Below, piece by piece: positions 1 through 12,900 of a stretch of 64,000 nucleotides of DNA. Source of the stretch: Symbiodinium natans. Its lineage: Eukaryota > Sar > Dinophyceae > Suessiales > Symbiodiniaceae. The stretch spans positions 310,001-374,000 of the forward strand of contig CAJNDS010002701.1 of the NCBI GenBank assembly GCA_905221605.1, read 5' to 3'. A program made the translations under genes and the position numbers. The notes under the pieces were generated by a model. That model made no database searches. It was not told the origin of the DNA and saw only the letters and a list, made by a program, of their open reading frames with translations. Within the stretch, counting starts at the first letter, position 1. Every line of letters begins with the position of its first letter.

Positions 1-3000
1 TCTTCTTTTCAATACCCTTCCAGAAAATTAAAATGGCATCCTTGTTGTCTCTCCTCTCTCACTTCTCTTTCCCTTCTCTCCTTCTGTTTCCGTTTAGCTG
101 ATAAACCACAATAAAGGAACTTGTATGATAAAGGCAGTGGGAGGGTAAGCAGAGGGTGACTCCTTGAGTGTGGACCTTGCCATACTTCATCATATCACTC
201 TTTTCGGCCTATCTCTTCTGCTCTTTTCCTTACCCTTCTCCTTTTCATAATTCTTCCTGCTTAGTTTTTCTTATTTCGAAAAGAAAAAGGGAAGGGAGAG
301 ATAAGGGAGAGGGGATGGATTAAGAAGAGCGCCATCTTCTTTGCAACTTGTTTTGTCTCTCCTTCTCCTTTATTCATCTCTCTTCCATTCTTTTCTTGGC
401 TCTTCCCATTAAAATTGTGTTCCTTTCATCGCTCCTCTCCCCTTCTCTTTCCCTTCTCTTCTCCTGTTCCCCTTTATATGACAAACACACAAGAAAGGAA
501 GAACAAGAGGGGAATGGAGGCCCTTTTCCTGTCTTCTCCTGTTGCAATGAATAAGGAAAAGAGCATAGGAGATAAGGAAGCGAATTGAAGAGTAAATGGG
601 CGATGGAACGGGCGTTTCTTTTGAGAGTTTTCTGCATCTTCAAGGGAGAAAAAAGGACATCCCCCAAGGAGGAAAAGTAACATAAGAGATAGGGAGGAAA
701 ATTGAAGAGCTCCTCTCTTTACCTAGTCATTCCCTGTCCTCTCTTCTTATCTGTTGTTCTTCTTAGTCGCTTCAACAAGCAAAATAAGGGAAAGGCGATT
801 TCCTGAAGAGGAAGAAGGGCACCTATCTATCTGTGAATAGCAAGATTGGTTTTTTCTAATTAGGGAGAGACAAGGGAGATATATAAAGCTTTGCGACAAG
901 TTTTGTCACTCCGTCTCCTTGCTTCCTGTCTGTTCTATTCCTTGCAGAGATAAGGGAGAGAGGATAGATAAAGAAGAGTGCCATCTTCTTTGCGCCTTGT
1001 TTTGTCTCTCCCTCTCCTTTATTCATCTCTCTTCTATTCTTTTCTTGGCTCTTCCCATTAAAATTGTGTTCCTTTCATCGCTCCTCTCTCCTTCTCTTTC
1101 CCTTCTCTTCTGCTGTTCCCCCTTAAATGACAAAAACGCAAGAAAGGAAGAACAAGAGGGGAATGGAGGCCCTGTTCTTTTCACAATGGATGGGGCAAGT
1201 GAGCGGGGTTGGCTACTTGCCCGTAGACCCTCCCCATGCTTCAGCAAATTCTTCCTCTCGCCCTATCGCCTCTGTTCTTTTCCTTGTTCCCAAACGGAAA
1301 AAGTGAACGGGTTCCTGAAGACGAGAGAGGGCGCCTGTTTTTCTAATTATAGAGGGAAAAGGGAAAGACAAGGATGATAGATACAGAAGAGTGCCATCCG
1401 TCCCCTTGTTTCTTGTCTTTTCTCTTCTTTTCAATACCCTTCCAGAAAATTAACATGGCATCCTTGTTGTCTCTCCTCTCTCACTTCTCTTTCCCTTCTC
1501 TCCTTCTGTTTCCGTTTAGCTGATAAACCACAAGAAGGGAACTTGTATGATAAGGGCAGTGGGAGGGTAAGCAGAGGGTGACTCCTTGCGTGTGGACCTT
1601 GCCATACTTCATCATATCACTCTTTTCGGCCTATCTCTTCTGCTCTTTTCCTTACCCTTCTCCTTTTCATAATTCTTCCTGCTTAGTTTTTCTTATTTCG
1701 AAAAGAAAAAGGGAAGGGAGAGAAAAGGGAGAGGGGATGGATTAAGAAGAGCGCAATCTTCTTTGCAACTTGTTTTGTCTCTCCTTCTCCTTTATTCATC
1801 TCTCTTCCATTCTTTTCTTGGCTCTTCCCATTAAAATTGTGTTCCTTTCATCGCTCCTCTCTCCTTCTCTTTCCCTTCTCTTCTCCTCTTCCCCTTTATA
1901 TGACAAAAACACAAGAAAGGAAGAACAAGAGGGGAATGGAGGCCCTTTTCCTGTCTTCTCCTGTTGCAATGACTAAGGAAAAGAGCATAGGAGATAAGGA
2001 AGGGAAGAGTAAATGGGCGATGGAACGGGCGTTCCTTTTGAGAGTTTTCTGCATCTTCAAGGGAGAAAAAAGGACCCCCCAAGAAGGAAAAGTAATGCAA
2101 AATTGAAGAGCTCCTCTCTTTACCTAGTCATTCCCTGTCCTTTCTTCTTATCTGTTCTTTTTCTTATTCGCTTCAGAAAGCAAAATAAGGGAAAGGCGAT
2201 TTCCTGAAGAGGAAGAAGGGCACTTATCTATTTGCGAAGAGCAAGATTGGTTTTTTTCTAATTAGGGAGAGACTTGCCCCGCCTGAGCCTCCCTGGCCTG
2301 CTTGTTGTGGCCACATTCCGCTACAGTTGCCCCGCCTGAGTCTCCCTGGCCTGCTTATTGTGGCCACATTCCGGTACAGTTGCGCTTCCAGAAAAATGCC
2401 ATCCTTGTCATCTCTCCTCTCTCACTTCCCTTTCCCTTCTCTCCTTCTGTTTCCTTTCAACTGATACAGCGCAAGAAAGGAACTTGTATGATAAGGCAGT
2501 GGAAGGGTAAGCAGAGGGTGACTCCTTGCGCGTGGACCTTGCCATACCCCCTCCTATCGGCCTATCCCTTCTATTCCTTTCCGTCCCCTTCTCCTTCTCA
2601 TAGTTCTTCCTTTTTGTTTTCTTATTTCGAAAAGAAAGAGGGCAGGGAGAGATAAGGGGGAGAGGATAGATAAAGAAGAGTGCCATCTTCTCTGCGCCTT
2701 ATTTTGTCTCTCCCTCTCCTTTATTCATCTCTCTTCTATTCTTTTCTTTGCTCTTCCCAGTACAAATGCAATCCTTTTTGTCTCTCCTCTCTCCTTCTCT
2801 CTCCCTTCTCTTCTCCTGTTCCCCTTGATGTGACAAAAACACAAGAAAGGAAGAACAAGAGGGGAATGGAGGCCCTGTTCCTTTCTTTTCCTGTTTCAAT
2901 GGATGGGGAAAGTGAGCGGGGTTGGCTCCTTGTCCGTAGACCCTCCCCATGCTTCAGCAAATCCCTCCTCTCGCCTTATCGCCTCTGTTCTTTCCTTGTT

Positions 3001-3414
3001 CCCACATGGAAAAAGAAAACGGGTTCCTTTGCATGTTCATTGTTCTTCCTTTTGTTGTTTATTTGAAAAGGAAAAGAGCAAGAGAAGAAAGATGAAAACG
3101 AGCACCATCTTCTCTTAGCCTGATTTTGCACCTCCCTCTCCTGTCTTCATTTCTCTTCCATTCTTTTCATTGCTCTTCCCATTAAAATTGCATTCCTTTT
3201 GATCTCTCCTCTGATCTGCGAAGAGCAAGAATGGTCTTGTCTTTTGAATTATAGAGGGAAATGGGAGAGGCAAGGAAGGGAGAGATGATAGATAAAGAAG
3301 AGTGCCATCCGTCTCCTTGTTTCTTGTCTCTTCTCTTCTTTTCAATCAATACCCTTCCAGAAAATTAAAATGGCCTCCTTGTTGTCTCTCCTCTCTCACT
3401 TCTCTTTCCCTTCT
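1..3414. repeat. Pyrimidine-rich satellite array
   Basis: The + strand is dominated by TC-rich tracts. The first bases (TCTTCTTTTCAATACCC) recur at about 1423 and, slightly altered, near 3340, giving a higher-order period of about 1.42 kb. A shorter core, 'tctcttc(c/t)attctttt' followed by 'ggctcttcccatta', occurs about five times, starting near 356, 1004, 1777, 2707 and 3125. Copies differ by scattered substitutions and small indels. Short reading frames inside it are products of the biased composition and recur with the repeat, so I do not call genes here. The array begins outside the window and ends abruptly near 3414. Confidence 0.85.
2274..2379. repeat. 53-bp tandem duplication inside the satellite
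   Basis: Two consecutive 53-bp copies (2274-2326 and 2327-2379) start with ttgccccgcctgag and differ at only a few positions. They are GC-richer than the surrounding pyrimidine satellite and interrupt its repeat order, so they look like a local insertion followed by duplication. Confidence 0.8.
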
Positions 3415-3699
3415 GCCGCAGCCAAACAGCGACTTTTTCACGCAGGCTGAAAAAAGAACACGCATACACAGATAGCAAAGAGAAACAAATGAAAATAAGA
3501 ACAACCAGAAATTCGCAGTTCGTAATGGCGTGCGGCTAGGCCTAGAACCGCTGGGCATGAGATTTGCGTGCCATATGTAGGTGTAAATATGTATTTTTGT
3601 ATTACGATATTTATATTCGCTCTTTTTAAGCAATAAGAAAAACCCAAAGCTAAATAGACCCTAAAGGCGGCGGGCTCATATATATATATATACATATGC

Positions 3700-3731
<32 letters not shown>

Positions 3732-5520
3732 TTGTATACTAAATACACACATAAACAAATCTTTAAAGTATACATATTCCATTCTTAATCTATAATATAC
3801 GTGTGCACACCTTGAGGAGCGGCAGCACGGCGCAGGGAGCCCAAGTCGGCTACCGGCCGGAGAGGCTGCAGGGGAAAGGGGGAAAGTCAGGACGCTCAGT
3901 CCAACAGTGAAGCGGTGGAAAAGTTGAGATAGCTGTCATATTGTTGTCATTTTGAGGGCTTAGAGTGGCTTTTCTGATGTTTCTGATGTTTCTTCTGGGC
4001 CTGTGTGGGATTCGATCCACCGTGCACCCAACTGCCTTTAGTTTGGAAGTGTGAGCATTTGATAGGATCTTGAACGTCCCCCACCCTTGACACAAATTAA
4101 ACCTTGATACGCTCGGGTATTATGTTTCGGCGAGTACTCGATGCCAGTGTCGCGCACCAGGCAAGCGAAGATATGCCCGCTTCCAAACTGGTAAGCCCGA
4201 AAGGTCGCAGGCAGCAGGATCTGTGGTACTTCTAGCTGAGGGATGCTGAGGGTCAGATAGGTCGTTTCAAGGATGTTGTCGCATTGAAGTCCAGACGCTT
4301 CCCCTGCAACCACTTAGACATGAGGAATGCCTTGCAGAGGCAAATTGGGATCCCCCCAAGCCCGTGAGACGGAGTGCACAATCAACCAAGCAGGCCGCAG
4401 TCTACGGATCGCCCAGCTTCGGGGACGCCAGTGCCTGACCGATGCCTGAAATGCATCAGCTTTTGAGCAAAAAGGCCCTTTTTCTTCTTTTGTCATCTTT
4501 TCTTTTCATCTAGTGTTTTAGGAAGTGAATAAGAATACTAAATGCCCGGTGGGCAGCGAGAGAGAGAGAGAGTGAAAGGCCCCATAAATATTATTCTTTG
4601 CACACGGGGCCGCTATTAAAAACAAAGAAAAACAGACGACCATGTAATCCTAAGAGTACTACCTCTGCAATATCCTGCGATAAGATTTGTTCCATATGGG
4701 GTTTTGCTCCTCCTTCCTTCGGCACATGACGGCTCCCTCTCCTCCCAACACGGCTTCCTTGGCTTGGCCAGCACAAAGCGAAAACAACTTTGCGCGGAAG
4801 CCCGTGTGAGTCGCCAAGTGCAGGAAGAGTCTGACAAAGTCAAATTTGGGTGTGAGATTTAAATTTTGGCACTAGCAGCTGACAGTTTACTTCGCCAACC
4901 ACTCTGAAGCGGCCGAAGCTCAACATGATGTACATATCTTAAGATATTGTTGCGGCATCATGGGTCTGTATCTATGAATGTCATGGGCACTTGACCTACA
5001 TGTAGCGCCGCATGCGATTCTGGCGCACAACCCCATGAGGACATGAGCAGCCACCACAACGGCGTTTCATGGGAGCGGGACTCGGCGGAGCAGTCGCAGG
5101 CGAAGAGGGGCGAACAGCGGCTAAGACTCCGGGTTGCCGGCTGCAAGTTTTTTTCAAAGAGTCGCTTGACAGTGAAGGGTGCATGATGTGAAGCCTTGAC
5201 TCCCGATTACAAATGCCAACCGGTAGTCTCGCAACACTACCTTTCGTGCCACATCAAGGTTTTCATGCTCAGATCTTCCAGGAATCCCGAAGAAGGTGTT
5301 TGACAGGTATACGAGTTGACATAAGAACACCGACATCGACCACAGGCCATGAAGAACCTCGCGGCTCGGCGCCGCGTCCTCCCACAGTGAAGTGGCCCAG
5401 CAGGATGTGAACCTCGAGAATTGGGGTGGCGTGGAAGGCTGTAAGTACAGAAATCCAGTTCTGGCGCGCGTGAGCATGTGTGCCCTTATAGTCCAGCACT
5501 TTATACTGCGCATATGTCCG
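3415..5520. other. Non-coding stretch, no gene recognised
   Basis: Apart from the TA repeat and a short GA run near 4558, I see no supported coding exon, RNA gene or element. Short reading frames on both strands lack recognisable motifs and consistent codon bias. Confidence 0.4.
3676..3733. repeat. (TA)n microsatellite
   Basis: Nearly pure TA repeat, broken by a few C or G bases (acatatgca, gtata), in an AT-rich segment just beyond the end of the satellite. Confidence 0.9.
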
Positions 5521-5712
5521 ACCGAGCGAGAGCGAGAGAGAGAGGCCACATGCGATGCAAGCAAGAGAGAGGGAGAGAGAGAGAGAGAGAGAGAAACCTG
5601 GCCTGCGCGGCCGGGGTTCCCTCCGGGGGGCCTCTTTGCTGGGTAGAAGAAGAAGAGAGAGAAACCCCACAAGGAGAAGAAGAAGAAGAAGGAGAAGAAG
5701 AAGAAGAAGAGA
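5521..5712. repeat. (GA)n and (GAA)n microsatellite cluster
   Basis: GA-rich repeats at about 5522-5596 are followed, after a GC-rich spacer, by GAA/GAG repeats at about 5646-5712. The apparent poly-acidic or poly-Leu reading frames here come from the repeat and are not called as genes. Confidence 0.9.
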
Positions 5713-8200
5713 CAGAGCCAGGAATGACATAGGTGGCCGAACCAGCATGGCATGTGTGCATATTTATGTATATGTGGGTGCGCTGGAGAACGTGTAGCTT
5801 CCCACCCCACAGCCGACAGCAGCGGCAGAAAAAGAAGCCATAATAAGCATGGATGCATGGACAACGTCATCAGCAGGCGCTTTTGGTCACATTCAATGCC
5901 CGACCTATTTAATTAATGCAGTAGATGGTGGGCTTCTGCCACCAGCTTACGCTGGTTCATTCACTGTCAAGCGGAGAAGGGTCACCCTTTTGGAACAGCT
6001 TTCCGCGAGACAGACCTGCATGGCACATAAACCAGGGGAAGTGCAATTGGTTCTGAACTTATGCTTCTGCAAACCCTCGCATAGAAACACTTTTCCAGCA
6101 TTTTGGTTTGCCTCGGAACTCGAAGACAAAGCAACCACCAAGCTCGTTATGCTTCGGATAACGCATCCGACCCGCCGCTCAGCCCAAAACCAAGGCAGGT
6201 GGCAGAACCTGCTAAGCCCGAAATGGGTCCATCGAAGGTGATCGCAGCCTGTACCGCAATGTGGTTGAAAGAGGAGTCGTGAGAGCCTTCTGCCCAAAGT
6301 CTGTAAGATGCCTGGATGGTCCCGGCTGCAAGAGGGAAATGAAATTACAGGAAGTGTAGAGAGTTTACGCATGGTTTTGTCGTTATCGATCTTGAGGGTC
6401 CAGGGTTCGTCCTGGGTCTACCCGTTATCCCCGAATTCTGATGCCGGTCCTCCGCATCATTTTTCCATGGATCTCTTTATGGCCTCCACATGACTTGGGT
6501 CAGCGCTTACTTATAAATGTTCTTCTGGGTGTCCTTGTCAGTTGTCAAAGGCAGTGAAGCTGGAGAACGGTCTTCCGGCAACTGCTCGGGACGAGCAGAA
6601 GCTCTTGGACTTCTTTGAGGATCCCAGTGCCTATGGCAACTCAGCTTTCGGATGCGCATGCTGCCGTGCCATTTAGCTTGCACAACCCAGATCGGATCCA
6701 ACGCCCCTGTGTCAAACTGAAGTTGATTCGAGCCAGGGATGCATGAAGATGCCAGGTGGCACATTCCATAGAGCCACTCCTTGAGGAGGGAAGTACATGG
6801 GGAATGTGCCATATGGTGTCCCGCACGCTCCCTTGTGTGGGTGTATGCAGACCCTTACTGAGGCGCGTCCATGCAGTGATGGGATCTTCTGCTTCAAAGC
6901 AGATTGAGAGCTTTCGGATCCGGGAAAACGTCGACCGCTGTTTGGCCACGCGTCGATGGGCACTTTGCCGGGGTTTTGAAGTTTAGAGCAAAGCAGCAAA
7001 GCAGTCCGAGGAGTGCTCCAGCTCGATTGCCGGGTGATGCTTGAGGGCTCTTTACACGTTCTGCTCGCAGGTGATGCTTGAGATCCAGGCATGGCAGGCC
7101 TTGTGCAGACTGCAGTCAAAAGGGTCATGGTGAAGACAAATCATGGCTTCTGGTCTGCTGCACTCTCCGAATTCTATACATCTACATCCTTGTAGGCCTT
7201 CACTTGCCCCTACTTCTGCGTGACAAGAGGCTAAGAAGGGCGACTTGGGAAAGCGTCGGCCCAGCGTGGCGATCACCAGCGTGCCGGTCAAGGAGTTTGG
7301 CCGGGCTTCGAGATTTACGGCTGCTGCTTGCACACGAACCCCAAATCCCCAGGCCGATTTCTTGTTGGGGAAATGTCGCACCAGTTCCCCCACGAACGAC
7401 GACGAAATTGTGGTGCCGTAGTGGTTCACCAATAAGGCGCACTTTCGGCACTGCAGCATCTCGGAACCTCAACGGGTTTCCCCCCCCCCTACTCTTTCCC
7501 AAAACAGGGTCTTCTTCCAACCGAGATGCTACGAAGAACGCCGGAAAGTGGGGAATCGGAATTTGCAATTGCCGGAAAGCATTCGCTCTTGAGGCTGAGG
7601 GATCAAAAGTTGGGTGCGGGGGCTTCATCTATAGCCTATAGCATTTGAGTTGAGCAGGTTTGAGATTGCCTGCTTGTGGCTGCGTGTGAGTTAGGTTAGG
7701 ACAGGCTTCGAGCTCCAGCTGCAGGAGTCAACGCCAAGGGCGTCGAGAGAGGAGAAAGCAGCGGCGCCCTGGACGAAGGCGCTTTGTCTCGCTCCACGAA
7801 GAAACGGAACCCCTTAATATATCGGACCTCAGGTCAGGATTGTTAACGGCTAATCCCAAACACAGCCGCGCTTTCTCCCAAAGGCTTCCCAAACCATAAA
7901 CCACCACCTCCATGAACCCTGCAGCAGTCGCCCTTCGAGGAGGCGTCCGGCAGCAGCAGCGGTGAGAACTATCGAGGCTGGTTTAAGGGCCGCAGGGGCT
8001 GAGTGTCCTCAGGCTTGTTTTTGGATCGCTGCGGTTGCCGGCTGCGAAGGCATGGCGCAAATCCATGTCTAAGCGCGTCAAACCGCATGCAAGAGGTCCG
8101 TCTTCTCAGGAGCAGTTCTGAGCAAGCTTCACAGTTGCTGTGTGCGTTCCACGGGGGGAAGGGCTTGGCCCCTACTCCCTGGCAGAAAGAAATATCCAAC
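5713..8200. other. Unassigned region
   Basis: No recognisable gene. On the minus strand, two overlapping reading frames between about 7052 and 7628 have high GC at third positions and could hide an exon. They compete with each other, and neither carries a motif I know, so none is called. Confidence 0.3.
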
Positions 8201-8202
8201 TC

Positions 8203-8350
8203 GCTAAGGAGAAGAACAAGAAGAAGAAGCAGAAGAAGGGGAGGAGGAGAGAGAGAGAGGGAGCTTGCTCGAGGCCAGCAGAAGAAGAAGAGTGCTCGAG
8301 ACCATACGCGCTGCAAGCAAGCAAGCAAGCAAGAGAGAGAGAGAGCAACA
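8203..8350. repeat. GAA / GCAA / GA microsatellite cluster
   Basis: GAA-type repeats (about 8203-8300) are followed by (GCAA)4 and (GA)n (about 8318-8346). The composition closely resembles the cluster at 5.5-5.7 kb, which also has 'gcaagcaagaga' next to a GA run. Confidence 0.85.
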
Positions 8351-9862
8351 GAGGCCGCAAATTCCTCCGATGAACTATGAACTCGTCAAACATGAAGAAA
8401 TCAGATCCAAGCACAACCAGACCGTATATCGCCAGGCGACAACCTGGCTCAGAGCCAGGGCCGTTGGACGGTTCCACCGCGGCTGCCCACAGGAGCCGAA
8501 GAGCCCGGGGGGTTTCATGTTGCGTGTCGCATGCTCTGGGCAAAAGGTATGGCAAGTGCAGCGTTTCAGGCATTAGGGCGTTAAGGTGTAGAAGGAGACA
8601 GGTAAGAAGTTCGGGCAGGCAGGGTAGTTAAGACATGCTTAGTAGGCAGGGTAGGTATGAGTGTCTATCTGTGTTTGTTTGTCTAGAGACGCTGCATCGA
8701 GCCTGCCATGCCTGCGGTGGGGTGCGCCTGCTGTCATTTGACGTCGATGCTTCTGTGGTGGGGTTTCTCATGTCGTGGTCTCAGCCTTTTGCCCACGATG
8801 ATCGGGTCTGACGGTTGATGCTCGGCATCATGAGGGCTTGAACAACAGCATTGTGGTGGCTGTGTCAGCTGAAGCTGGCTGGTGGGGGGGGGGGGGGTGG
8901 AAGCGATGGCGGTGTGAACAAGGTTTCCTGGCAGATGCCGACAATCAAGAAACAAACCCTCAAGCCATCTACCATCATCTGCTGAGATCTACAGACTGTG
9001 CTAAGGCAGAAGCGCATTCTCCACCGCCCCGGACGCCCCCACCGAGGTGCCAAGATGATTCAAGAAAGACTGATCGCGCAAAGTGCAGGAAGCGCCCACA
9101 AAGCAATGGAAGCACTAGCAGCATGCATCAGCCCAAATGTCCTTTCAAATCACATAAATCTGCTCTCTCACACTCTCGCGCCTCCTCGCAACTAGGTGCT
9201 TGCTATGGAAGCTACATGACTGTAGGATTATATCGGCACCGTAGAAGCGGTCTGAGAACCTGGTGCCATTGGATGCTGCTTTCCTTCCAACCTCCTGGTG
9301 TCGGATCATCTTTGCGCTGGCTGCAAGGCTTCGCAGCCGTGAAAAGGACGAGGCAAGCTCCGAGGCCGCTGGCCTCAGAGACTAACTTTTTCTGTGCGTT
9401 ACAGGGATCGGTCAGGTCCCTAGAGATCGGTCGCGGTCCTGCAAATTTAGACAAGAGTCGAGATCAGGCTAGCAGATCAGAGTATAAACCCCATCGTGCA
9501 CCCACTCGAAATATGGGCCATCATATACGTTACGTAACTTTCCGCGAATGAGGAACGAATCAAGTTCTCGGTGCGCCCATTTTGGCTATCAGCCCGTATA
9601 TCCAAGTGGCAAAACGTATCTGCTTTCCATTGTTGACATAAGATGTATGAAACCTGTATGCTAGCACGAAGTAGCGCACGAAGTAGCCATATGCAGAGCA
9701 GATGTGTTCAGGAACACCTTTGGTTCTTAGAATCCGTACCCCAGGCCGAAAGTTTCCAGCGGACCTGGGCTAGCCTGCATTTGCCACGTCCGCGCCGCAA
9801 GCGCACGCCAGCCATTTTTGTTTTGCAACATTCTGTGTGAGGTGCGTGACTTCCGCTCTCAG

Positions 9863-9995
9863 GGCTGTCGCCCTGCCCTTCGCAACGGGAGCGGTCGGGC
9901 CACGGCAGCCTGGGCCCCGAGCACTCCGAGCACTGCTGACCGAGCTGATGGACAACCAGGAGCAGTGCAGCAGATCTTTTTGCAAGCTCTGCAGG
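9863..9995 (+). CDS. Putative orphan exon, unknown product
   Basis: I do not recognise the product. The segment follows a pyrimidine-rich acceptor (ttccgctctcag|G) and ends at a good donor (GTGAGA at 9996). It gives 44 uninterrupted codons with high GC3. The encoded end is helix-like (LLTELMDNQEQ) followed by a small cysteine cluster (CSRSFCKLC). The GT donor and AG|G acceptor match the rules seen in the UAP1 gene of this window. Two other frames are also open, so frame choice rests on composition. No partner exon was found. Confidence 0.3.
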
Positions 9996-12900
9996 GTGAG
10001 AACAGAGGCTGCCAGGGGATGCCCAGTTCACGAGAGCGGAGAGAGGACAGGCGGTTTTAATTAACATGTTTGGGTACAGTATAAGTGAAGTACAAGTTGT
10101 TCGGGCTCGCAGGTAGTTGAAGAAATGCAGGTCTTTTCGCCCAAAAGGGGGCCGACTGTAGAAAAGTGTTCGCTTGGGCTTGGGGGGGAAATGGCTTCGG
10201 GCCAGGGGTATCTGAGCCCACGCCCGGAGTACGAACATGTACACTCAGTTCAGGGTTTAATCGGTTTAATGTTTAAGGCCTTAAGGGTCTCGGGCATGGA
10301 CCCTGGGCCTATGTCCTTGTGCTCGTCTACAGCCCCATGAAACACACAATGAATAATAATAGTAATTGACATTAAATTGAAATGAGTGAATGGATGAAGA
10401 CATAGGGGGAGAGACTTACATATACATATACAAAGTCAGAGAGAGTGAGTGAGAGGGAGAAAGAAAGTGATACACCGAGTGGACTGCTTGCTGGCGCCAG
10501 TGATTGCAAGGCCCCGCGCGCAGCCAGCGTTGGCAACAGGCATGCCTTGTGTGAAGGAGCTCCAAATCCTAAACCCCTAAACTCAAACTTGTGGCCTTAC
10601 ACATAGACCGCTCCCTCTCACCATGCTCAAGAATGATTGTCGTGTTCAGAAGTGAAAGGCGGCATGAAAGCATTTGCCTCCAGTGGGCTTTCATGAAATA
10701 GCTCTCGTCAGGCTCCGGCCAGGGAGTCAAAGGCAGCACGAGTCTTCTAAACCCCGGAATCCTGAACGGCTCCCCCATCAGTCGCCAGCACCGGACAACC
10801 TGCGCAAGGCATTGAACTCGGTTTATATAAGGGAAACAACACAAATTTAGTGTCGTTACGTGCCGTTTGCATCGAGTTCAGTTATGCGGAATCCAAAGCC
10901 TACAGACCGACCATCCTAAACATCCTCCTCGCCCGCAGCACTATACTTCTACAGTACAGCCTTGAAAGCCCGCAAGCCTCGCCGGCAGGCTGACCGCGGC
11001 ATCCCCCAGGCAGCGTGAGGCCCGTGAAGCAAGTGAATCGGGTTTTCGAGACGAGTCTACCAGCATTCAGTGAGTGTTCACGAAGTAAGGGTCTTGTAGG
11101 CCTTTGGGCGGTTTTCGTTGTTAGACGACACCGGCTATGCGCGGGGATCTTGATGCTGCTGCAATCATGATGTGTTGTACTGGTGAGAAATGGGAGGGAG
11201 GGAGGGAAGAAAGGAAGGAATGAAGGAGTTTCTCCAGTGCGCACACGTGCGCTCATGGAGCCTACCGCGTGAGGATCTTCCCTGCTACGGCCTTGATGCA
11301 GAGCTGAAGGCCAAGGCCGAGGGCCCAAAAGGGGCGGTCCCAAGCGAAGCTCCGCGGGTGTTGTTTTCCCAGTTCTGACACAACTCTCCAGCTTTAATGC
11401 GCGTATCGCCAACATGCCTCATGAGAGCATGCCCCTGCTGTCCATTTGAAGCATAGACAAGAATAGCAGGGGATCGACTGGAAGTCTGCCACCTGCTAAC
11501 ATTCACCTACACCAATTTCAGTGCCAGGACTACATGGTGGTGGTTCCAGGTTTAAACGCTGTTTGCGCTTTAGTTCGCCTCATGTTTTGAAGAGTGGCTC
11601 CAGAGTTTCGACGCATGGCAGCGCCCAGACGGAAACTCACCCGCCCTAAGATCCCCTAGGTTTCAAGTTGCCCTCACGATCGCTTTGAAGGTGAATATGG
11701 GCTGCATGACTAGCAGCACCACACACCCAAACCCCGATCCAAACCCTTCGCACAGGCCGCAGCCAAGTATAGCCCAGCAGCCGAGGAGCAAGCCGCCGCG
11801 TGGATCCAGGCTTTTTGCCTTTACGATAGGAATAGGACATCATCCAGCACACATCAACGAACGTTGCGCGGTGTCCGTGACTCTTTCATCTTCTTGTCAA
11901 GGCTTGCCTTGCGATGTCGTGAATTTGTTGCGTTGAAATCTAGCATTCCTTGGAGTTTGGGCACAGCCTTTTTGATGCTGATTGTCAGATGTTTTTTTGG
12001 CTCTGCTGAAATTCAGTGAATGGAGGAACTTTCTTGAATTTGCTCCACAAACTGAAAATCATTGCCAAAACGTAGGCGCACGGGTGCCAGTAACTGGGGC
12101 ATTGGACGTTTCTTTTGCACGCGCAATAGTTTTGGGTACATACTTGCCCTTGCCCAAAATCTTCTTTCCAGCACTGCCAGGCAGTGACCGGGCATGCCGT
12201 GGTGAACGACTTTGCTGGTGCCTTGCGCTGGGAGCCCATCATATATGACCGAGATTTTGGATGCCATCAAGATGTCTCTGCCTGTCGGTTTCTTGCTTGG
12301 TTTACTTTCAGAGCCTTACCTTCCGGTCGGTTTGAGAATCATGTTATCCTGCAATCTGGAAAAGGCGCGAGGCGCCGTGGCGAATGAATGAAGGAACTAA
12401 GGTCACCAACAGAACAGCGCATAATTCTTAAGTAGTAAAAAAATCTTAATCAAAGAAATTTAAAATGTTATGACACGAATTACATCACTAAGTGTTGTAT
12501 AATCACATAGAAACATGATTAGTGTAACAAGTTGGTTATGTGGTTTGTTGAAGGATTAAAACATGATTCGTATTGGAAGAGACCCACGAAGAACGCTGCA
12601 ATCGAACACAGACGACAGTGTGGCTGTGCACAGGTTCTGGTGCTGTACTTTGTGACCTCGTGAACTGCATTCAGCCCGGTACCATCGCGAAGGCGTGCGG
12701 GACTTGCTGCATCTCTTCATTTTACCCCTGCTTTGCAGGGTAAAAGTTGCCGGCTTGTACGGAGTCGCCCGAAGCCTGGCAACGACAGGGATTCAATTTG
12801 ATGCAGGCATGGGCTCTATATACACATAGTACCCACTGAACTTTGACAGTCCATTGCTTGAGCACCCGCAGAGAGCAACAGCCTTTTCAAGATGAAGCAG

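Noticed and set aside
4000-4030. tRNA-like T-arm (gggattcgatccacc) on either strand
   Set aside because: Only a 4-bp stem with an 8-base loop forms, and no A-box, anticodon arm or acceptor stem fits around it.
5154-5870. 238-codon minus-strand frame
   Set aside because: Its openness comes from the GA/GAA microsatellites, and the rest has no protein character.
6388-6412. tRNA T-arm-like hairpin (ccagggttcgtcctgg)
   Set aside because: It has a perfect 5-bp stem but a 6-base loop, and the upstream 60 bases do not fold as a tRNA.
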